Source of the DNA: Arthrobacter sp. B6
Lineage (GTDB): Bacteria > Actinomycetota > Actinomycetes > Actinomycetales > Micrococcaceae
DNA length: 64,000 nt
Assembly: GCF_001663775.1 (NCBI RefSeq)
Contig: NZ_KV467168.1
Coordinates: 2,206,870 to 2,270,869 of the forward strand
Direction of reading: 5' to 3'
Under the pieces are notes generated by a model. That model was given only the letters and a program-made list of their open reading frames with translations. It did not search any database and had not been told where the DNA came from. Below, piece after piece: positions 63,768 through 64,000 of this stretch. The stretch's first letter is position 1. Each line of letters begins with the position of its first letter. Made by a program: the position numbers and the translations under genes.

Positions 63768-64000
63768 ATGGACGATTTCCCCGCTTTCAGAGCGGCAGCG
63801 GTTCAGGCTGCGCCGGTCTTCCTCGACAGGGATAGGACGATAGAGAAGGCAGTGGACCTGATCTACGAGGCTTCGAGCAATGGTGCCAAACTCATTGTGT
63901 TTCCGGAGGTCTTCGTGGCGGGGTACCCGTACTGGGCATGGACGATGAATCCGGTCGAAGGCGGCAAGTGGTTCGAGAGGTTCTACAAGGAAGCAGCAGT
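63768..64000 (+). CDS. Nitrilase-superfamily hydrolase, N-terminal part (runs off the window)
   Basis: 77 residues visible from ATG 63768, chosen over the ATG 3 nt before it because GAGGG at 63758-63762 is better spaced. AAAVQAAPVFLDRDRTIEKA and KLIVFPEVFVAGYPYW match true nitrilases; Glu47 in FPEVF is the first catalytic residue. The Lys and Cys are beyond the window. An arylacetonitrilase-like substrate range is typical of this N-terminus but unproven. Confidence 0.85.
   Translation, partial: MDDFPAFRAAAVQAAPVFLDRDRTIEKAVDLIYEASSNGAKLIVFPEVFVAGYPYWAWTMNPVEGGKWFERFYKEAA

Overview
The window is high-GC DNA with C/G-ending codons, frequent GTG starts, ATGA-type gene overlaps and proteins that read like Arthrobacter/Pseudarthrobacter (Micrococcaceae, Actinomycetota). 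The genus is inferred from protein resemblance only. Almost everything is carbohydrate or small-organic catabolism, arranged as a row of self-contained substrate modules, each with its own importer, enzymes and regulator. No rRNA, tRNA or CRISPR array was seen.

Layout. (1) 263-10650, plus strand: sialic acid module (sialidase, Dpp/Sia-type ABC importer with a permease-ATPase fusion, NanA-like lyase, ROK kinase, NanE epimerase). (2) 18007-10680, minus strand: operon for a fructan product (binding protein, two permeases, LacI, GH32, cytoplasmic GH91), best read as import and hydrolysis of difructose dianhydride. (3) 18321-22129: LysR regulator divergent from a GbcA/GbcB-like Rieske oxygenase and reductase (betaine-type N-demethylation). 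(4) 22357-37350: xylan module (two secreted GH30 enzymes, one a glucuronoxylanase with a carbohydrate-binding domain inserted in its barrel; LacI, cupin, DUF6807, oxidoreductase, GH3, YesL-like protein and an Lpl-type ABC importer, one permease gene of which is broken by a 142-bp tandem duplication). Several promoters here share a LacI-like operator motif. (5) 37351-39327: gene-poor scar with IS30 and IS21 transposase fragments. (6) 39328-54064: sulfoquinovose (SQ) sulfoglycolysis module: SQ isomerase (YihS-like), SF kinase (YihV-like), SFP aldolase (YihT-like), aldehyde dehydrogenase, TauE/SafE exporter, ABC importer, candidate NAD-dependent sulfoquinovosidase, DeoR regulator, plus a degenerate M24-fold protein and a 61-residue protein of unknown role. 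(7) 54795-56992: AAA+ ATPase convergent with a DUF1016/YhcG PD-(D/E)xK nuclease, the latter carrying two copies of one long palindrome. (8) 57334-64000: MFS transporter, TetR and glycerate kinase remnants, a CoA-transferase / HMG-CoA-lyase-like / hydroxyacid dehydrogenase operon, and the start of a nitrilase gene.

How it works together. In module 6 an imported SQ glycoside would be hydrolysed to SQ, isomerised to sulfofructose, phosphorylated, and split to DHAP and sulfolactaldehyde; the latter is oxidised to sulfolactate and exported. The divergent 51013/51148 promoter and the DeoR promoter share a GTTG-N6-CAAC element, a likely operator. In module 4 the secreted GH30 enzyme would release aldouronates for the Lpl-type importer and the cytoplasmic GH3 enzyme.
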